Source of the DNA: Flavobacteriaceae bacterium
GTDB taxonomy: Bacteria; Bacteroidota; Bacteroidia; Flavobacteriales; Flavobacteriaceae
DNA: 33,591 nucleotides
Direction: 5' to 3'
NCBI GenBank assembly: GCA_029252265.1
Contig: JAQXBT010000052.1
Coordinates: 1 to 33,591 of the forward strand
Part shown: in pieces, positions 1 through 7,455 of the stretch
Layout of the letters: the number at the start of each line of letters is the position of its first letter
How positions within the stretch are numbered: position 1 is the stretch's first letter
Position numbers and translations under genes: made by a program
The notes under the pieces: model-generated
What the model was told of the DNA's origin: nothing
The model's input: only the letters and a program-made list of their open reading frames with translations
Databases searched by the model: none

Positions 1-337
1 AAACTCGGATTATAACGATAGACATGGCACCGATTTCAAGTCTTCTGCGAACGCTTTGTTAATTGGTGGAAAGGCACGGATTATGGCGCCTATTCCATGG
101 GTTGCTCCTTATGTGGAAATTGGAATTGGAGCTTCATTTGGTTCTTTTGAAACCTTAACCCCCGTTACTAATATTGATAAAAGTGGTGTGTTTTTACATA
201 TTCCTTGGGCGATTGGCTTAAAACTAGGCCCTAACCGAACCTATGATATTTCCTTTTCTTATTATGAACATCCAGCAGTCAAACAGTCTATTGGAGCCGC
301 TGCCATTGGGTTTTCATTTCCACTGAAAAGTAAATAA
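1..337 (+). CDS. C-terminal part of a beta-barrel-like outer membrane protein (5' end outside window)
   Basis: The open frame runs from the first bases of the window to a TAA at 335-337, so the gene is cut by the window edge; the internal ATG is not the true start. The roughly 111 visible residues alternate hydrophobic and polar positions with many Gly, Tyr and Phe (for example VAPYVEIGIGASFGSF and YDISFSYYEHP), and end in a strand-like IGFSFPLKSK. This is what the last strands of a small outer membrane beta-barrel look like. No family can be named from this fragment. It is followed by about 85 bp of AT-rich spacer with no recognisable terminator. Confidence 0.6.
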   Translation, partial: NSDYNDRHGTDFKSSANALLIGGKARIMAPIPWVAPYVEIGIGASFGSFETLTPVTNIDKSGVFLHIPWAIGLKLGPNRTYDISFSYYEHPAVKQSIGAAAIGFSFPLKSK

Positions 338-422
338 TAGCAGTTAAGAAATAGAATTATATAAAATCTAATTAGGCATCAATTAATTAGCTAATTTTGA
401 ATTGAATATTTAAGTCAACTAA

Positions 423-953
423 ATGAAATACCTACTCACAGGACAAGAGACCGAACGTCTCACATTTCGACTGCTTCACCCCGAGGATTTTGACACTTGG
501 GTCGATTTATTTAAAGCAGAAAATAGTGCGAAGTTTTTACAACTAGATCCAAAACTATCGGAAGTTGAATTGTGTAAATTATGGTTTGACAAATGTTTTC
601 ACAGGTATGAAAATGAATTAGGTGGTATGAATGTCTTGATCGATAAAGCCACCAACCGATTTGTTGGGCAATGTGGATTGTTAGTACAAACCATTGAAGA
701 AGTTAAAAGACTCGAAGTTGGTTATTCGGTGCTTCCAGCGTTTTGGAATCAGGGGTATGCCTTTGAAGCCGCCTCTAAATGCAAGCATTTTGCATTTGAA
801 AATAATTTTGAAACATCTCTCATTTCAATGGTTCATGTTGACAACATAGCTTCTGAAAAAGTGGCATTAAAAAATGGAATGGGCTTTGAAAAAAAAATAA
901 AGGATTTCAATATTTTCCGTATTGATAAAGACAATTGGACGCCCCCACAATGA
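423..953 (+). CDS. GNAT family N-acetyltransferase (RimJ/RimL type)
   Basis: A 176-residue protein of the usual length for ribosomal-protein-alanine-type GNAT acetyltransferases, which move an acetyl group from acetyl-CoA to an amine. The N-terminus TERLTFRLLHPEDFDTW is the standard first strand and helix of the RimJ/RimL group. The segment LEVGYSVLPAFWNQGYAFEA is the acetyl-CoA pyrophosphate-binding motif A (degenerate Q-G-Y-A form), and HVDNIASEKVALKNGMGFE is the C-terminal motif with the typical N-x-x-S-x-x-V-x-x-K-x-G-F pattern. The start is an ATG with no competitor upstream. The substrate cannot be deduced. It is convergent with the lipoprotein gene and separated from it by a strong hairpin. 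Confidence 0.88.
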   Translation: MKYLLTGQETERLTFRLLHPEDFDTWVDLFKAENSAKFLQLDPKLSEVELCKLWFDKCFHRYENELGGMNVLIDKATNRFVGQCGLLVQTIEEVKRLEVGYSVLPAFWNQGYAFEAASKCKHFAFENNFETSLISMVHVDNIASEKVALKNGMGFEKKIKDFNIFRIDKDNWTPPQ

Positions 954-1040
954 TGAGACCAGAAGTACTTACAATAGTTGGAGATTACTATCTTTTTAAA
1001 GGATCGAATTTTAAATTCTCTAACAAAGTTATAAACAAAA

Positions 1041-1068
1041 AAAGAGCCTTGCGACTGCAAGGCTCTTT
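1041..1068. terminator. Bidirectional intrinsic terminator between convergent genes
   Basis: A perfect 12-bp inverted repeat AAAGAGCCTTGC / GCAAGGCTCTTT with a GACT loop, flanked by an A-run on the left and a T/A-rich stretch on the right. It lies between the stop codons of the acetyltransferase (plus) and the lipoprotein (minus), so it can end transcripts from both sides. Confidence 0.88.
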
Positions 1069-1089
1069 AATAAAATATAGTTTAGATCA

Positions 1090-2013
1090 TTAGTTCGAAG
1101 AGAAAGTAACTTCAGTTCCTTCACTATTAAACACAGCCTCTGTATCGGTTAAAGATACAATTCTAACTAGTTGGTTTTCACTTCCGATATTAAACCCCGT
1201 TTGATTTGTATCATTCCATGACCAAGGTTCTGATTCAACTTTAGTCCCGCTAGAGCTTCCAGTCCATACAACCGTATACGATCCGTATGCAGAAAAGGTG
1301 AGAGATATTGAAGTCGCTGGTGTACAATTTTCAACCTGCTCTTCAGTACCGTCATCATATTCGATAATACATGGATCATTATACCACTCATCAGTCCTGT
1401 CTTCACCTTCTTCGAAGACAGAAACTAAGCTCCAAGTTTTAATTAATTTCACATGATTGGAGTCCGCATCAGCAGTCGTACTTTCATCCATTGGCTCTTC
1501 TTTTGTTGCGGTATATTCACCTGCAAGATTGTTACAACTGTAAAAGCCTGCATTTTCAGGAATACTCCATTCTACGTTAAAAACAGCAGAGAAATTATCG
1601 TTAGTTTCAGTAACGACAACATCCGTTAAAGTTGCAATGGTTAGGTTTGAAGTTCCAGCGTAGAAATTTAAATCAACACTAGAAACAGTTCCAGAATCTT
1701 CATTCAGAACATAAGAACCATAAATTGTTTGAGAGTTTCCATCAACTACAAACCCCATGATATAATCTTCATCATTAAACTCAATGTAGCTAAAAGTACA
1801 TGCATTTGCCACTCCTCTTGAAGTATTAGAGAAATTCCATTTTCCGTAAATAATTTTTTTAGCTTCAACAGCTGTTTGTTCTGAAACCGTCCCGGTTGCA
1901 TCTAAAGTTGTAATTCCATTGGTTGTTTCGACAATAGGGTCTCCAGCAACAGGGTCATCACTTCCACAAGCTGTGAAAAGTATGAAGGCACATAAATAAA
2001 GTAAATTTTTCAT
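1090..2013 (-). CDS. Lipoprotein with two lipocalin-like segments
   Basis: Secreted lipoprotein of 307 residues, starting MKNLLYLCAFILFTACGSDD: a short hydrophobic signal followed by the lipobox FTAC with lipidated Cys and an acidic GSDD tail, as in Bacteroidota surface-exposed lipoproteins. An upstream in-frame TTG at 2040 overlaps a good -7 promoter element, so the ATG at 2013 is chosen. Two similar halves are visible: one starting KIIYGKWNFSNTS with a beta-rich body, and one starting HVKLIKTWSLVSVFEEGEDR. The W-x-L/F opening followed by repeated strands and a D/N-rich linker resembles the small lipocalin-like lipoprotein domains common in Flavobacteriaceae. No enzymatic motif is seen; the function is unknown. 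Confidence 0.8.
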   Translation of the reverse strand: MKNLLYLCAFILFTACGSDDPVAGDPIVETTNGITTLDATGTVSEQTAVEAKKIIYGKWNFSNTSRGVANACTFSYIEFNDEDYIMGFVVDGNSQTIYGSYVLNEDSGTVSSVDLNFYAGTSNLTIATLTDVVVTETNDNFSAVFNVEWSIPENAGFYSCNNLAGEYTATKEEPMDESTTADADSNHVKLIKTWSLVSVFEEGEDRTDEWYNDPCIIEYDDGTEEQVENCTPATSISLTFSAYGSYTVVWTGSSSGTKVESEPWSWNDTNQTGFNIGSENQLVRIVSLTDTEAVFNSEGTEVTFSSN

Positions 2014-2037
2014 AATCTTAAAAGTTAAATTTAATTG

Positions 2038-2045
2038 CAAAACTA
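2038..2045 (-). promoter_or_regulatory. -7 promoter element of the lipoprotein gene
   Basis: Read on the minus strand the bases are TAGTTTTG, an exact match to the Bacteroidota TAnnTTTG element, 24 nt before the ATG at 2013. No clear TTTG -33 box was found at the usual spacing. Confidence 0.55.
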
Positions 2046-2168
2046 AAGTATTTTAAGAGATTTCTTTGTTTAATTACGATAAATTACGCGATCAAGCTGT
2101 ATGTTCATACAAATAGTTCAGATATTTATCAATAAAATACGACTTTTTCAGGAGTGTCACGGAAGCTT

Positions 2169-2199
2169 AAAAAAAACCCATAACGAAAGTTATGGGTTT
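2169..2199 (-). terminator. Intrinsic terminator downstream of tRNA-Ser
   Basis: The perfect 11-bp inverted repeat AAACCCATAAC / GTTATGGGTTT with a 4-nt loop lies just 3' of the tRNA on the minus strand and is followed there by a run of T residues, the normal form of a rho-independent terminator. Confidence 0.85.
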
Positions 2200-2205
2200 C
2201 CAGTG

Positions 2206-2290
2206 CGGAGAGTAAGGGATTCGAACCCCTGGAGGTGTGACCCTCAACAGTTTTCAAGACTGCCGCATTCGACCACTCTGCCAACTCTCC
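2206..2290 (-). tRNA. tRNA-Ser (anticodon UGA)
   Basis: On the minus strand an 85-nt cloverleaf is seen. The acceptor GGAGAGT pairs perfectly with ACTCTCC, the discriminator is G, and a long class II variable arm (GAGGGTCACACCTC) is present as expected for serine. The T-loop is TTCGAAT. The anticodon loop reads CTTGAAA, giving anticodon TGA at 2254-2256, which decodes UCN codons. CCA is not encoded. It stands alone with its own promoter and terminator. Confidence 0.96.
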
Positions 2291-2299
2291 AATCGGCTG

Positions 2300-2330
2300 C
2301 AAATATAAAAGGCTTTTTAGTTCTAGCAAA
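2300..2330 (-). promoter_or_regulatory. Consensus promoter of tRNA-Ser
   Basis: On the minus strand TTTG (2327-2330) is followed by exactly 19 nt and then TATATTTG (2300-2307), a full match to the Bacteroidota housekeeping promoter (-33 TTTG, -7 TAnnTTTG). The -7 box ends 9 nt before the tRNA 5' end. Confidence 0.85.
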
Positions 2331-2418
2331 TACTTTTAGTATTTATTTTCAAAAAATAATAAATAGTTTTTTAAGCATTAATTAAGAAAAACCGTTCGCT
2401 ATCTACTTTAATATTTTA

Positions 2419-2426
2419 TACTTTTG
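2419..2426 (+). promoter_or_regulatory. -7 promoter element of the nitroreductase gene
   Basis: TACTTTTG matches TAnnTTTG exactly. It lies 15 nt before the ATG at 2442, so the mRNA leader would be only about 10 nt. It overlaps an in-frame TTG at 2424, which argues against using that TTG as the start. Confidence 0.55.
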
Positions 2427-2441
2427 AAAAAAATTTTATTT

Positions 2442-3074
2442 ATGGATATTATTGAGGCCTTAGAATGGCGCTATGCAACCAAAAAATTTGATTCTGAGGT
2501 GATCATCCCAGAAGCCACTATAGAACAGCTTAAACAGGCTTTTAACCTTACTGCAACTTCGTACGGGCTTCAGCCGGTAAAAATGTTATTGATTCGTAAT
2601 AAAACAACTCTAAGCGAGTTAGTACCTTTATCTATGAATCAATCTCAGGTCGGGCAAGCCTCTCATCTATGTGTGTTTTGTGTCGATATGAGTATTGATG
2701 AAGCTTACATCCGAGATTATTTTGAGCGTATCAAATCCATCCGACAAACTCCCGATGCTGTTTTGAGTTCTTTTAGAGACAGTATTATTAGTAGTTTTGA
2801 TAAAAAATCGGAAGCGGATTTGTTTAGTTGGGGCGTCAAACAAGCGTATTTAGCCCTGGGGAATATGCTCACAGTCTGTGCGACTCAAGGCATAGATGCC
2901 TGTCCGATGGAAGGTTTTGATCCCGAACAATACGATCGCTTTTTTAATTTAAAAGAAAAGGGCTTAAGATCGGCATTGATCATGCCAATCGGATACCGTG
3001 CTGAAGATGACATGTTTAGAACCATGAAAAAAGTGAGAAAACCACTCAACGAATCAGTTATAGAATTTAAATAA
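2442..3074 (+). CDS. NAD(P)H-dependent nitroreductase-family oxidoreductase
   Basis: A 210-residue FMN-dependent nitroreductase-fold protein (NfsB/YfkO-like group). The N-terminus MDIIEALEWRYATKKFD is the signature R-x-[AS]-x-K-x-[FY]-[DN] element that binds FMN phosphate. Downstream come SYGLQPVKMLLI and the dimer-interface region GVKQAYLALGNMLTVCATQGIDACPMEGFDPE, where A-x-x-Q/G-I-x-x-x-P-M-x-G-F is the second FMN-binding loop. Such enzymes reduce nitro compounds, quinones or aldehydes with NAD(P)H; the physiological substrate is unknown. The start is set at the ATG at 2442. A DegT-type aminotransferase follows 7 nt downstream, so the two are probably co-transcribed. Confidence 0.9.
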   Translation: MDIIEALEWRYATKKFDSEVIIPEATIEQLKQAFNLTATSYGLQPVKMLLIRNKTTLSELVPLSMNQSQVGQASHLCVFCVDMSIDEAYIRDYFERIKSIRQTPDAVLSSFRDSIISSFDKKSEADLFSWGVKQAYLALGNMLTVCATQGIDACPMEGFDPEQYDRFFNLKEKGLRSALIMPIGYRAEDDMFRTMKKVRKPLNESVIEFK

Positions 3075-3081
3075 TACACGA

Positions 3082-4278
3082 ATGCCTGGATTTGAATTAT
3101 TTGGTGATGCCGAACGAAAAGAAGTACATGATGTACTTGATAGTGGTGTTTTAATGCGGTATGGATTTGACGGGATGCGTCAAGGCCATTGGAAAGCAAA
3201 GGAAATGGAGCACGCCATTCAATCTCGATTTGAGGTAAATCATGCTCAACTTCTTTCAAGTGGAACCGCAGCAGTGAGTTTAGCACTTGCATCGGCTGGC
3301 ATTGGAGCAGGGGATGAAGTCATTATGCCATGTTTTACATTTGTTGCTAGTTTTGAAGCCATCATCATGTTGGGAGCGACGCCAATTATTGTGGAGATTG
3401 ATGACACCCTGACTTTAGATATCGATGCAGTAAAAGCCGCTGTCACGCCAAAAACCAAGGCGATCATGCCAGTGCATATGTGTGGAAGTATGGCCAATCT
3501 AAATGCGCTAAGAGCCATTTGTGATGCCAACAATTTAATACTAATTGAAGATGCCTGTCAAGCAATAGGAGGGACCTACGATGGAAAAGCGCTGGGTACT
3601 ATTGGCGACTTGGGCTGTTTTTCGTTTGACTTTGTAAAAACCGTCACTTGTGGTGAAGGTGGGGTTGTGATCACTAACAATCAGAAATATTATACAAATG
3701 CCGATCATTACTCCGATCATGGTCACGATCATGAGGGATCAGATCGAGGTGCTGAAACACATCCGTTTTTAGGGTATAACTTTCGAATCTCCGAATTAAA
3801 TGCAGCGGTGGGTTTAGCACAATTTCGACGTATAGACGATTTTATTGCGATTCAAAAAAAGCATTATACAATTATTAGAAATGAATTATCTAACATAGAA
3901 GGGCTTACTTTTAGAACCGTTCCAGAAGGAGGCGAAGAAAGTTATGCATTTTTAAACTTCTTTTTAGAGGATCTAGACACGGCCCGAAAGGTGAGTCACT
4001 CGTTTAAAGACAATGGAATCGATGTTTGTTTTCATTACTTCGATAACAATTGGCATTACATTCGTAAATGGGACCATCTAACAACTCAAAAATCGTTATT
4101 TCCTTTAAGCAAAGAATTGAAAGAAGGCTTGTCGTATTTGAAAGGTAAAACGTTTGAAAAGTCAGATCATTTTATTGGTCGAAACATTTCGTGTTTGATC
4201 AAATTATCTTGGACCGAAGCAGAAGTCATTCAAAGAGCCAAAACTATGGCTGCACTTATTCGAGAATCGATTGTTTAG
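3082..4278 (+). CDS. DegT/DnrJ/EryC1/StrS-family aminotransferase
   Basis: A PLP-dependent fold type I enzyme of 398 residues, the standard length for sugar aminotransferases of the DegT family. Visible elements are SSGTAAVSLALAS (about 59-71, cofactor phosphate loop), DEVIMPCFTFVAS (78-90), IEDACQAIGG (155-164, with Asp157 that contacts the PLP ring nitrogen) and GCFSFDFVKTVTCGEGG (178-194), in which Lys186 is the expected Schiff-base lysine. NFRISELNAAVGLAQ is the conserved C-terminal dimer segment. A His-rich stretch HYSDHGHDHEG occurs at about 210-220. The acceptor is usually a nucleotide-linked keto-sugar, but no sugar-nucleotide genes are near, so the substrate is open. Its stop codon overlaps the convergent ribB stop by 4 nt. 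Confidence 0.87.
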   Translation: MPGFELFGDAERKEVHDVLDSGVLMRYGFDGMRQGHWKAKEMEHAIQSRFEVNHAQLLSSGTAAVSLALASAGIGAGDEVIMPCFTFVASFEAIIMLGATPIIVEIDDTLTLDIDAVKAAVTPKTKAIMPVHMCGSMANLNALRAICDANNLILIEDACQAIGGTYDGKALGTIGDLGCFSFDFVKTVTCGEGGVVITNNQKYYTNADHYSDHGHDHEGSDRGAETHPFLGYNFRISELNAAVGLAQFRRIDDFIAIQKKHYTIIRNELSNIEGLTFRTVPEGGEESYAFLNFFLEDLDTARKVSHSFKDNGIDVCFHYFDNNWHYIRKWDHLTTQKSLFPLSKELKEGLSYLKGKTFEKSDHFIGRNISCLIKLSWTEAEVIQRAKTMAALIRESIV

Positions 4279-5429
4279 TAGTTGATGTATTCTACAATTT
4301 CTAAACCATAGCCGATCATCCCAACGCGTTTTTTTTGTTCGCTGTTTGAAATCAGTCCTAGTTTGTGAATATTTAGATCGTGAAGGATTTGCGCGCCAAT
4401 TCCAAAATCTTTGGAGTCCATTCCAATACTTGGTGCTTTGGTGACCGTTCCTACTTTCTGGGTGTTTTTCACGATATCCAATCGTTTTAAAAGATTGGCA
4501 GGTTGAATACTCTGATTGATAAATAGAATAGCGCCCTTTCCATGCTTACTAACAAGCTTAAACATGCCGTCGAGTTGTTGGTCGGCATTATTAGTCAGCG
4601 TTCCTAAAATATCATTATTAACAAGAGTAGAGTTAATTCGTGTTGGCACCGTTTCGTCTGGACTCCAAGTCCCTTTCGTTAAAGCAATATGAACCGCATT
4701 ATTTGTTGTCTGTTGATACGCTCTTAATCTGAAATCGCCAAAGCGTGTTTCAATTTGAAAATCTTGTTTTTTCTTAATTAAAGAATCGTGTTCCATTCGG
4801 TAGGCCACTAAATCTTCAATCGAAATTATTTTTAAATCAAATTTTTCAGCGACCACTCTTAGTTCAGGCAAACGCGCCATGGATCCATCGTCATTTAAAA
4901 TTTCAACTAAAATACCAGCTGGTTGGAATCCAGCCAAACGAGCTAAATCAACAGCCGCTTCTGTGTGACCTGTCCGGCGTAGTACACCCCCATTTTTTGC
5001 TTTCAAAGGAAAAATATGACCTGGACGTCCTAAATCGTGAGGTTTAGTGGTTGAATCGACCAAGGCTTTGATGGTTTTAGAGCGATCTGAGGTAGAAATT
5101 CCCGTCGTACATCCATTTCCAATCAAATCCACAGAAACGGTAAACTGTGTGTTGTGTAACACCGTATTATTTTGAACCATCATATTAAGGCCCAATTCAT
5201 CACATCGGGTTTCTGTGAGTGGGGCACATATCAAGCCACGACCGTGTAAGGCCATGAAATTGATCATTTCGGGAGTTACTTTTTCAGCGGCTGCAATAAA
5301 ATCGCCTTCATTTTCTCTATTTTCATCATCAACAACCACAACTACTTTTCCGAGTCGAATGTCATTTATAGCATCTTCAATACTATTTAATTCCGTTTTT
5401 CCTTGTGTAGGTTGTTCTGTAATTGACAT
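4275..5429 (-). CDS. ribB: 3,4-dihydroxy-2-butanone 4-phosphate synthase with degenerate GTP cyclohydrolase II-like domain
   Basis: Riboflavin biosynthesis: the N-terminal RibB domain converts ribulose 5-phosphate to 3,4-dihydroxy-2-butanone 4-phosphate plus formate. Its motifs are intact: DDENRENEGDF (34-44), HGRGLICAPL (62-71), GISTSDR (110-116), RPGHIFPL (135-142) and RTGHTEAAVDLARLAG (152-167). The protein has the full RibBA length (384 residues), but the C-terminal half (from about 225) lacks GTP cyclohydrolase II hallmarks. Where active enzymes have the zinc cysteines in S-E-C-x-T-G-D and R-C-D-C-G, this one has TRINSTLVNNDILGTLTNNA (263-282) with no Cys, and the GQEGRGIGL loop is replaced. 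The tail FGIGAQILHDL (342-352) still shows the fold. It is likely the last gene of the ftsK operon, 40 nt after the LptF/G gene. Confidence 0.9.
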   Translation of the reverse strand: MSITEQPTQGKTELNSIEDAINDIRLGKVVVVVDDENRENEGDFIAAAEKVTPEMINFMALHGRGLICAPLTETRCDELGLNMMVQNNTVLHNTQFTVSVDLIGNGCTTGISTSDRSKTIKALVDSTTKPHDLGRPGHIFPLKAKNGGVLRRTGHTEAAVDLARLAGFQPAGILVEILNDDGSMARLPELRVVAEKFDLKIISIEDLVAYRMEHDSLIKKKQDFQIETRFGDFRLRAYQQTTNNAVHIALTKGTWSPDETVPTRINSTLVNNDILGTLTNNADQQLDGMFKLVSKHGKGAILFINQSIQPANLLKRLDIVKNTQKVGTVTKAPSIGMDSKDFGIGAQILHDLNIHKLGLISNSEQKKRVGMIGYGLEIVEYINY

Positions 5430-5469
5430 GCTGATTTTTTTTGTAAAGATATTATAAGTAATCTATTCC

Positions 5470-7446
5470 TTAACTAATTTTAGATAAATCTTCGGCCATT
5501 TTCTTGCTAAAATAGATTCGATATAGAACAAATAACGGCAGTCCTAATAGAATGAAAACAACCGAATTGGTCATAAAATTCTTCTTTAAAAGTGTATAGA
5601 AATTAGATTGATTCATCACTGTTTTTTTGAATAACATTAAAAAGAGAATTGTGGCTATTGATGCCATAATAATCAATATTGTACCTAAAGTTGGAAACCC
5701 GTTGTTATTTAATATGGAGCCTCCCAAGCCAAATACGACCATTACAAAATAGAGAACGACAGCTAGTTTAGAGTTTTCTTTAAAATCAGTTAAATGACGT
5801 ATCCCCGTTTCATATTTTTCATTTAAAAGTTGACCACTCATTCTAAGTTCTAGTTCACTAATCCCTCTATCTTTTAGATGTCCCAAAGCTACAGATTTGT
5901 AGTTGTAAGAAAGCCCAAATTGGCGGTAATTTTTAACAACATCGATGAGTTGTTCGTTGCTAGATTGTTCTAGTTCGTCACTGTTTTCAGAAGACGAAGA
6001 CGCATGAGTTAAAACCTTTGTATTGGTGTTGACAATGTTTATGAGAGGAATTAAGATACTATCAAAATCTAGTAATGCTCGATCTTTTGTGGCTCTGTTT
6101 GTGAGATAAATACTAAAAGGGAGTACGATTAAAGTGGACAGCCATGTTGCAAAAACAGGGTCTAAACTACTATCTTCCGCACTATTTTTGGCAAACAACC
6201 CTATGAAATGATAGGTTAAAAAGATGAGTATCGCAATGATTAGTGGGAGACCAATCCCCCCTTTTCGAATTAAAGCACCTAGTGGTGCCCCAATGAAAAA
6301 TAAGATGATACATGAAAATCCTAAAACAAATTTATCATGCATCGAAATAATATGTTTATTTATATTCACTTCTGAAAGTGAGAGTGATTTAGCTTTAACC
6401 TTAAGATCATCCTTAGCAGATTTGATAGAATTAAGTGCGATGTCGATTAATTGAATGGCCTTTTTTTCTGAAAACAACTCGAGTATGATAAACTCCTTTT
6501 GTATGGAATCAACTTCTTTTACGTTGTAAGCGATATTTAAATTTTGTGTATTTGAACGGTCTAGCATCTTTTTAGAAAACCTTTCTAAGACTTTATCTTT
6601 CGTTATATAAAGAGAGTCTAAAGTGGTGCTTAAATCACGAACTCCTAACATCGTATAACGTTTAGACGATTGTTTGTCTTCATAGTCAATGTCGTTAAAC
6701 TGAGACACGTCAATATTGATGATATATTTATCAAACGTACTTTTTGCTTGTGGCTTATTTTTAGTGCGCTTGATATAATTTTTAGGTTGAAGCTCGTCAT
6801 AAAAATTCCCATCAATCAATACCAACTGAAGTATATCTGAGTTCTCATTACTAATAAATTGTCCAGTGTTCGATTTGATAACTGTATTGTTGACATTAGA
6901 ATTTCCTTTTTTCTGATGAATAATCACATCTCTTAAAAAGGAACCATTTTCACCACTTTTTTCGGCAACCTTAATATTGATGCCATCGAGTTGATTAAAT
7001 TGCCCTTCGGCGATCGCCATCGCAGGTTTGACTTTTGCTATATTTTTCCTCAGATTATAAAAGCTATATTCTGCGGCAGGAATGACGTTATTGGCAAAGA
7101 AAAAACTAATTATTGAAAGCAATACAATAAACACGCTTAGGCTCTTCATGGCTCTTTGAAGTGAAATTCCAGTAGACTTCATAGCCGCAAATTCATAGTT
7201 TTCGGAAAATCCACCAAACACCATTATTGAGGCTAATAGAATGGTTAGTGGGAGAACGAGTGCTACAATTCGAGGTGAAACATAGAGTAAAAACTTCAGA
7301 ATGACCCCAATTTCTAATTCTTTTCCAGCGAGTTCAGAAATATAAACCCAAACAGACTGTAACAAAAAAATCATCATCAGTATCAAAAAGACACTGAAAA
7401 ATGTTTTCAAAAAAGTGGTTAATATGTAGCGGTCTAAAAGTTTCAA
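5470..7446 (-). CDS. LptF/LptG-family permease with C-terminal extension
   Basis: Inner-membrane permease of the YjgP/YjgQ family, which works with LptB to extract lipopolysaccharide and pass it to the periplasmic bridge. Three N-terminal membrane segments are seen at about 13-37, 55-78 and 101-120, with the LptB-coupling motif SENYEFAAMKSTGIS (81-95). A periplasmic beta-jellyroll region (about 125-365) follows, then three segments at about 371-391, 398-418 and 431-449, giving the classic six-helix pattern. Classic members end there at about 360-460 residues. This one has roughly 200 more residues, with a Ser/Glu-rich linker (about 483-500) and three further hydrophobic segments near 561-580, 586-606 and 626-645. 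The start codon is TTG at 7446, 9 nt after the lolA stop; no other start fits. Confidence 0.87.
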   Translation of the reverse strand: MKLLDRYILTTFLKTFFSVFLILMMIFLLQSVWVYISELAGKELEIGVILKFLLYVSPRIVALVLPLTILLASIMVFGGFSENYEFAAMKSTGISLQRAMKSLSVFIVLLSIISFFFANNVIPAAEYSFYNLRKNIAKVKPAMAIAEGQFNQLDGINIKVAEKSGENGSFLRDVIIHQKKGNSNVNNTVIKSNTGQFISNENSDILQLVLIDGNFYDELQPKNYIKRTKNKPQAKSTFDKYIINIDVSQFNDIDYEDKQSSKRYTMLGVRDLSTTLDSLYITKDKVLERFSKKMLDRSNTQNLNIAYNVKEVDSIQKEFIILELFSEKKAIQLIDIALNSIKSAKDDLKVKAKSLSLSEVNINKHIISMHDKFVLGFSCIILFFIGAPLGALIRKGGIGLPLIIAILIFLTYHFIGLFAKNSAEDSSLDPVFATWLSTLIVLPFSIYLTNRATKDRALLDFDSILIPLINIVNTNTKVLTHASSSSENSDELEQSSNEQLIDVVKNYRQFGLSYNYKSVALGHLKDRGISELELRMSGQLLNEKYETGIRHLTDFKENSKLAVVLYFVMVVFGLGGSILNNNGFPTLGTILIIMASIATILFLMLFKKTVMNQSNFYTLLKKNFMTNSVVFILLGLPLFVLYRIYFSKKMAEDLSKIS

Positions 7447-7455
7447 TACAAATTC

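Noticed and set aside
2101-2385. Plus-strand ORF across the tRNA-Ser region (and a minus-strand ORF at 2129-2329)
   Set aside because: Both read through a perfect tRNA and its terminator and show no protein-like pattern.
3709-3741. His-rich HYSDHGHDHEG segment in the DegT aminotransferase as a new metal site
   Set aside because: It sits in the loop after the PLP lysine where this subfamily is variable; nothing else supports metal binding.
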